Origin: Bacillota bacterium
Lineage (GTDB): Bacteria > Bacillota > Clostridia > Lachnospirales > Cellulosilyticaceae
Reading direction: 5' to 3'
Assembly (NCBI GenBank): GCA_023393125.1
Contig: JAEWMQ010000019.1
Coordinates: 1 to 64,000, forward strand
DNA length: 64,000 nt
Shown here: piece by piece, positions 59,647 through 64,000 of the stretch
Position numbering within the stretch: the stretch's first letter is position 1
How the letters are laid out: the number at the start of each line of letters is the position of its first letter
Translations under genes and position numbers: made by a program
The notes under the pieces: generated by a model
Seen by the model: only the letters and a program-made list of their open reading frames with translations
Databases searched by the model: none
Told to the model about the DNA's origin: nothing

Positions 59647-62600
59647 GTGAATCGATTTAAAGATCAGGACTTGGATGTTTTGGTAGAAAGAGCTAAGGAA
59701 CTGGAATGCTTTTATTTGGTGGATGAAGCTCTCGCCACCCCTTCTCTATCAGATAGTTTATTTAAAGTCACAGAAGTAACACCGGTGGGATTTCACGATT
59801 ATAAGAACTGCTCGGTTTGCATTGTACTAGATGGTCAGACGTATGCTACAAAACCTGTCATAGCAGATGGTTATACATTACAGTCTGAAATTATACTGAA
59901 TGGAATATCCCACGGATCGATAAAAGTAATATACCCGAAACATATTTTTACCAATACAGATAGCATTTTTCTTCCTGAAGAACAGAAGCTGTTAGATACC
60001 ATTGCTAATCGTATTGCAGAAAGACTTTTTAAAGTGAATTTTCAGCCTAAGAACCGATTTCGGGGAGATTGGGAAGCGATTATCAAATTATTGCAGAATA
60101 CAAATCGAAATATGCTTCTTTATGTATGTGAAAAAATGCTTGCTCTTCTTGCCAGAACCAGTCCCAACTTGGTGGATGATATTTTTGATAGAATGGACTG
60201 GAAAAAATATAGAATTCAAGGTGAAATTAATTTTCCCCTAGAAACCTTACCGGCTTTTGACGTTACACAATTAAGTCAGATACTATTTTCCTATGCCGGA
60301 TCCTGCATGGAAGATGCTTCGATTTACAATTATATCAGTTTATGGATTTATCAGGGAACAACCTATGAACTCATCAAAAAAATCGATAAGAAGGATGCTG
60401 ATTTAAAAGATATCATCCATGCGCTGTCCCAATATATGAATGCAGTCAAGGGCAATGAAATGGTAAGTGAGGCTACGAAACGGTGGCTGAGCGTGGAATT
60501 AATACAAAGATTCCTGACCGATAAACCAACCATGGTTGCGAATGCACAAAAATACATATCCATAGAAGCCCTTTGTAACCTTCTTGATAATGTGATCTGT
60601 TCTCCGAAAAGCATTGGAAAAATAGGAGGCAAAGGCACAGGTTTCTTTATTGCAAATCAGATTATAGCCTCTCATATCAAGGATAATCCAGAGTTTTCCA
60701 AGATTAAAGTTCCTAGAACTTGGTATATTACCTCCGATGAATTATCCAATCTGATTGAGCGAAATGGCTTGGATGAACTAAACGAGCATAAATACCGGGA
60801 TATTCTTGATATACGAACAAGTTATCCCAGAATTATACATATGATGAAGAATTCCAAGTTTTCTTCTTATATTATAAATGAACTGGGACAAATACTGGAG
60901 AGCTGCCAGGATAAGCCTTTAATTGTGCGATCTTCAAGTGTATTGGAAGATCAGGTGGATACCTCCTTCTCCGGAAAATATAAAAGTCTTTTTATAATCA
61001 ATGTAGGGACTAAGGCAGAAAGACTTCAGCAATTGATAGAGAGTATTTTAGAAGTTTATGCTTCTTTGTTTAACCCGGATTCGATTCAATATCGAAAAGA
61101 GCGTAATTTAATCGACTGTTCCGAACAAATGGGTATTATGATTCAGGAGGTAGTTGGAACCAGAGTGGGGCCTTATTTCTTTCCACTCTATGCTGGAGTT
61201 GCTTTTAGCAACAATGAGCTTCGATGGTCTCCCAGAATCAAGCGGGAGGATGGTTTGTTGCGAATGGTGATGGGGCTGGGAACCAGAGCAGTGGACCGAA
61301 TCGGAGATGATTATCCCATCTTGATTTCTCCAGGGCAACCAAACCTTCCGGTAAATCAGTTAGCAGTGGATTTAGTAAAGTATTCGCCTCAGATGATGGA
61401 TGTGTTAGATGTTGAAAATAACTGCTTCTTAACCCTTCCCATTGTTCAGGTGATTAAGGAATATGGAAATCAAATTCCTCACATTAACTATGTCGCTTCT
61501 GTGTTGAAGGAGGACATCCTAGTTGGCGTGAATTCATTTACAACGAACTTTAAATCAGATGAACTTGTTATTACCTTTGATCATCTAATCAGAAACACAT
61601 CCATGATAAAGCAGATTCAGTCTGTCATGGTCTTGCTGAAGGAGAAGTTAGGGTATCCCGTAGACATTGAATTTGCCAGCGACGGTGATAATCTTTACCT
61701 GTTACAATGCCGTCCACAAAGCAGAAATTACGATAATAGACCTGTTGCCATTCCTCCTGATATACCTTACCAAAAGACTATTTTTATAGCAGATAAGTAT
61801 ATTTCCAATGGAAAGGTTACTGGAATTAAGACGATAGTGTATGTGGATCCTGTGGAATATGCAGCGTTAGAAAAGCGTGAGGATTTAGTGAATGTAGCAT
61901 ATGCAATCAGCCATCTGAACAGTATCCTTCATCGGAAAAGCTTTATTTTAATGGGGCCGGGACGGTGGGGTAGCCGTGGTGATATTAAGCTTGGAGTTCC
62001 TGTTGCCTATTCCGATATTAATAATACAGCCATGCTCATTGAAATTGCAGCAAAGGAGTCAAGGTTTCAGCCAGAGCTCTCCTTTGGCACACATTTTTTT
62101 CAGGATCTAGTGGAAGAAAATATCAAGTACCTTCCCCTTTATCCAGAAGACAAGCACATTATTTTTAATAAATCCTTCTTTTCCAATAAGAACAATTTCT
62201 TAGGGGAGATGGTTCCGTCCTACTCCTATTTAAGTCACGTGATTAAAGTAATTCGGGTAGAAAAAGTCGGCTTCGATAAAGAACTGGTTGTCTTAATGAA
62301 TGCTGATTTGCAAAAAGCGATTGCCTATCTCGATTCCCCTTCCAAGTCTATTGAGACATCTGGTTTTGAACAGACAGGACCAGAGAGTATAGAAGATAAT
62401 AAGGAAGACCATGGCTGGAAATGGCGTCACTACATGGCGGAACAAATAGCCGCAGGGATAGATATGCATGCTTCTGGAGTAAAGGGCATCTATCTTTTTG
62501 GAAGTACTAATAATTGTTCGGCAAGGTGTAATAGTGATATTGATCTGATCCTTCACTTTGATGGTACCGATGCGCAGAAGGAGCAGCTTTCCAACTGGCT

Positions 62601-62775
62601 TGATGGCTGGAGTATGGCTTTATCCAGAATGAATTATTTGAAAACAGGATATCAGCCCGATGGACTTCTAGATATCCATTATGTTACGGATCAAGACATT
62701 GTGAATAAAACCTCTTATGCCATAAAAATAAATTCTATTTATGACCCTGCTTTTCCCCTTCGAATTAGGGATTAG
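59647..62775 (+). CDS. PEP/pyruvate-binding domain protein with C-terminal nucleotidyltransferase motif
   Basis: A 1042-residue multidomain protein. GTG 59647 is preferred to the GTG at 59638 because AAGGGG lies about 9 bases upstream. The N-terminal 130 residues end with EEQKLLDTIANRIAERLF, like the exit helix of a GAF/PAS sensor. The middle (about 320-700) is a PPDK_N/ATP-grasp domain with PLIVRSSSVLEDQVDTSFSG and FMIQEVVG-like strands, as in PEP synthase. Around 955-965, YLFGSTNN and NSDIDLI form a polymerase-beta-type nucleotidyltransferase motif. No swivelling phospho-His or PEP-utilising C-terminal domain is evident, so it is not a full PEP synthase. It may be regulatory. The adjacent gdhA is separated by a terminator. 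Confidence 0.82.
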   Translation: MNRFKDQDLDVLVERAKELECFYLVDEALATPSLSDSLFKVTEVTPVGFHDYKNCSVCIVLDGQTYATKPVIADGYTLQSEIILNGISHGSIKVIYPKHIFTNTDSIFLPEEQKLLDTIANRIAERLFKVNFQPKNRFRGDWEAIIKLLQNTNRNMLLYVCEKMLALLARTSPNLVDDIFDRMDWKKYRIQGEINFPLETLPAFDVTQLSQILFSYAGSCMEDASIYNYISLWIYQGTTYELIKKIDKKDADLKDIIHALSQYMNAVKGNEMVSEATKRWLSVELIQRFLTDKPTMVANAQKYISIEALCNLLDNVICSPKSIGKIGGKGTGFFIANQIIASHIKDNPEFSKIKVPRTWYITSDELSNLIERNGLDELNEHKYRDILDIRTSYPRIIHMMKNSKFSSYIINELGQILESCQDKPLIVRSSSVLEDQVDTSFSGKYKSLFIINVGTKAERLQQLIESILEVYASLFNPDSIQYRKERNLIDCSEQMGIMIQEVVGTRVGPYFFPLYAGVAFSNNELRWSPRIKREDGLLRMVMGLGTRAVDRIGDDYPILISPGQPNLPVNQLAVDLVKYSPQMMDVLDVENNCFLTLPIVQVIKEYGNQIPHINYVASVLKEDILVGVNSFTTNFKSDELVITFDHLIRNTSMIKQIQSVMVLLKEKLGYPVDIEFASDGDNLYLLQCRPQSRNYDNRPVAIPPDIPYQKTIFIADKYISNGKVTGIKTIVYVDPVEYAALEKREDLVNVAYAISHLNSILHRKSFILMGPGRWGSRGDIKLGVPVAYSDINNTAMLIEIAAKESRFQPELSFGTHFFQDLVEENIKYLPLYPEDKHIIFNKSFFSNKNNFLGEMVPSYSYLSHVIKVIRVEKVGFDKELVVLMNADLQKAIAYLDSPSKSIETSGFEQTGPESIEDNKEDHGWKWRHYMAEQIAAGIDMHASGVKGIYLFGSTNNCSARCNSDIDLILHFDGTDAQKEQLSNWLDGWSMALSRMNYLKTGYQPDGLLDIHYVTDQDIVNKTSYAIKINSIYDPAFPLRIRD

Positions 62776-62813
62776 GATAGAGTATGTTGGGACATGTCAA
62801 CCAGCAGAAGGTA

Positions 62814-64000
62814 AGGGCTTTCGGATCAACTTGAAGTTTTGTTATAAATTTCAAGGCCTGAAAGCCCTTTTTGTAAAAGTTGTAAATTCGCACTTTTTGA
62901 CTTAAAATTCTTGTCTCTTTGCACACCATATCTTATAATTATTTTTCGTGTACAAAAAATAACAAATGAGGTGAAGATGAGCAAGAATTACTTGGAAAAA
63001 TTTATTAAATATGTAAAGAAAGTTTATCATATAGAAAATGGCTTAAAAGTCTTAAAAGATAGAAGAAAGAATCTTCTATATACTACTGGAGAGGTTATTT
63101 TACCAGTACTTTTAGGTTTTTTGTTAAGAATACAAAATTTTAATGAACTTAAATATAAAATTAGAAGTAATGATTTTAAAAATATTATTTTTAGTAAAAT
63201 GAAGTTACCTCAAATAGATACGATTAGAGACGCACTTAAAGTCATTGATAATCAAGGACTATACAAAATACATAATAAAATTATTAAGAAAGCCAAACGA
63301 AACAAAGTGTTTGATGAAGGGACAGTAGATGGTTATACCGTAGCAGCTATAGATGGTACTAAATTGTTTGGAAGCTATAAGAAAAGTTACCATGAATGTT
63401 GTACTACTAGGGTAAGAAATAGAAAAACACAGTATTTTCATAGTGCAGCATTTATGTCATTGATAGGCAAAGAACCTAGGCTCATCATAGGTCTTGAACT
63501 CTATAAGGGAACAGAGGATAGTAGTGAAAAAGATGAAGGAGAATTAACAGTAGCCAAAAGATTATTAAGTAGAGTGTGCAAGGAGCACAAGAATACTTTA
63601 GATGTAGTAGTGTATGATGCCTTGGCCTGCAATAGTAGTTGGATCAATTATTGCATAGATCATAAAGTAATACCCATTGTCCATGTAAAGGATAATAATA
63701 TTACTAGTATCAAGGAAGTCAAAACTAAAATTAATAAAAGTAATGTAAGAGAAGTATGGCAAGATGAGAAAAGAGAATGTGAAGTAAAAGCCTATGAAGA
63801 AATTTTTAAAATGGATGAAGTGACTGTGCCACTTAGGTTTGTAAAGTTTAGTAAGAAAAGCAAGCAAGGAAAATATAGTCAGATCTTAATATGACAACTG
63901 ATTTTAATATACCACTTCAAACTTTATATAAGATGATGCACATAAGATGGGATATTGAAAATAGTTTGTTTAATAAACTTAAAATACATGGAAGGCTAGA
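62814..64000 (+). mobile_element. IS4-like insertion sequence, copy D (runs off the window)
   Basis: Starts AGGGCTTTCGGATC with the usual hairpin, promoter and transposase order, about 40 bases after the previous stop. The right end lies beyond base 64000. Confidence 0.88.
62977..64000 (+). pseudogene. IS4-like transposase, copy D, frameshifted and incomplete
   Basis: ATG 62977 opens a frame like copy C (SKNYLEKFIKYVKKVYHIEN ... AAIDGTKLFGSY). A 1-base deletion at about 63890 (TTAATATGACA where copy B has TTAATGGTCACA) makes a stop at 63894, before the catalytic Glu. The sequence continues in another frame (LQTLYKMMHIRWDIENSL) to the window edge, so this copy cannot make full transposase. 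Confidence 0.85.

Noticed and set aside
59647..62775. Complete PEP synthase
   Set aside because: The phosphohistidine swivelling domain and the PEP-utilising C-terminal barrel are not recognisable; the C-terminus is instead nucleotidyltransferase-like.

Overview
The window is AT-rich DNA (by eye roughly one-third G+C) with strong Shine-Dalgarno sites. It has many exported proteins with copper-amine-oxidase-N ('stalk') domains, a cellulose-binding-module-bearing subtilase and an NAD(P)-type glutamate dehydrogenase. This suggests a low-GC anaerobic Firmicute of class Clostridia, most likely order Lachnospirales. A cellulolytic, Cellulosilyticum-like host fits but cannot be proven from the sequence. 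I saw no tRNA, rRNA or CRISPR array. Most of the window is accessory DNA.

Layout. (1) 1-3300: a Y-family lesion-bypass polymerase with its usual small partner, a lipoprotein, and two small unrelated genes (one DUF4375-like). (2) 3400-14400: a prophage remnant with only the distal tail and lysis genes (tape measure, tail protein, two paralogous small tail proteins, holin, amidase), then a small SHOCT-like gene and three tandem large serine recombinase genes. The middle recombinase lacks the catalytic domain. (3) 14456-20440: a probable four-gene operon of DUF6884, GIY-YIG-like, PD-(D/E)XK plus SEC-C, and HsdR_N-like proteins. It looks like a defence system. An ISL3-family IS with a perfect 8-bp target duplication separates the third gene from its start codon. 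A 5'-truncated recombinase follows. (4) 21690-31540: exported proteins (amidase-6 protein, stalk protein, CARDB metzincin, S1 protease, lipoprotein), an ECF sigma factor with a decayed partner, and gene fragments. (5) 32280-34740: a cluster of six or more very small genes ending in an S23-type four-helix-bundle protein. (6) 34789-39642: a divergent pair made of a 1237-aa transglutaminase-like protein with about twelve 60-residue repeats and a stalk-domain protein. (7) 39837-58010: a zone full of one IS4-like element (three copies here and a fourth at the right edge, plus about ten remnants, all in one orientation). Between the copies lie a metalloprotease, a CBM-subtilase, an orphan subtilase propeptide, immunity-like small genes, a GNAT toxin-like pair, an isochorismatase/WYL divergent pair and several pseudogenes (DJ-1/PfpI, ywbE, HNH stub). 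(8) 58048-62775: glutamate dehydrogenase and a PEP/pyruvate-binding-domain protein with a C-terminal nucleotidyltransferase motif. These look like ordinary chromosomal genes.

Two dispersed repeat families tie the right half together. R1 is the left end of the IS4-like element: a long hairpin terminator followed by the transposase promoter. It also occurs alone just after gene stop codons, with hairpin arms that differ between copies yet stay complementary. R2 is a 130-280-bp block marked by CCCCGGGGGTAC, found five times, three of them just after an R1 copy.

The points most worth a second look are the interrupted nuclease operon, the covarying R1 hairpins, the orphan propeptide, and the duplicated subtilase 5' end fused to an amidase gene.
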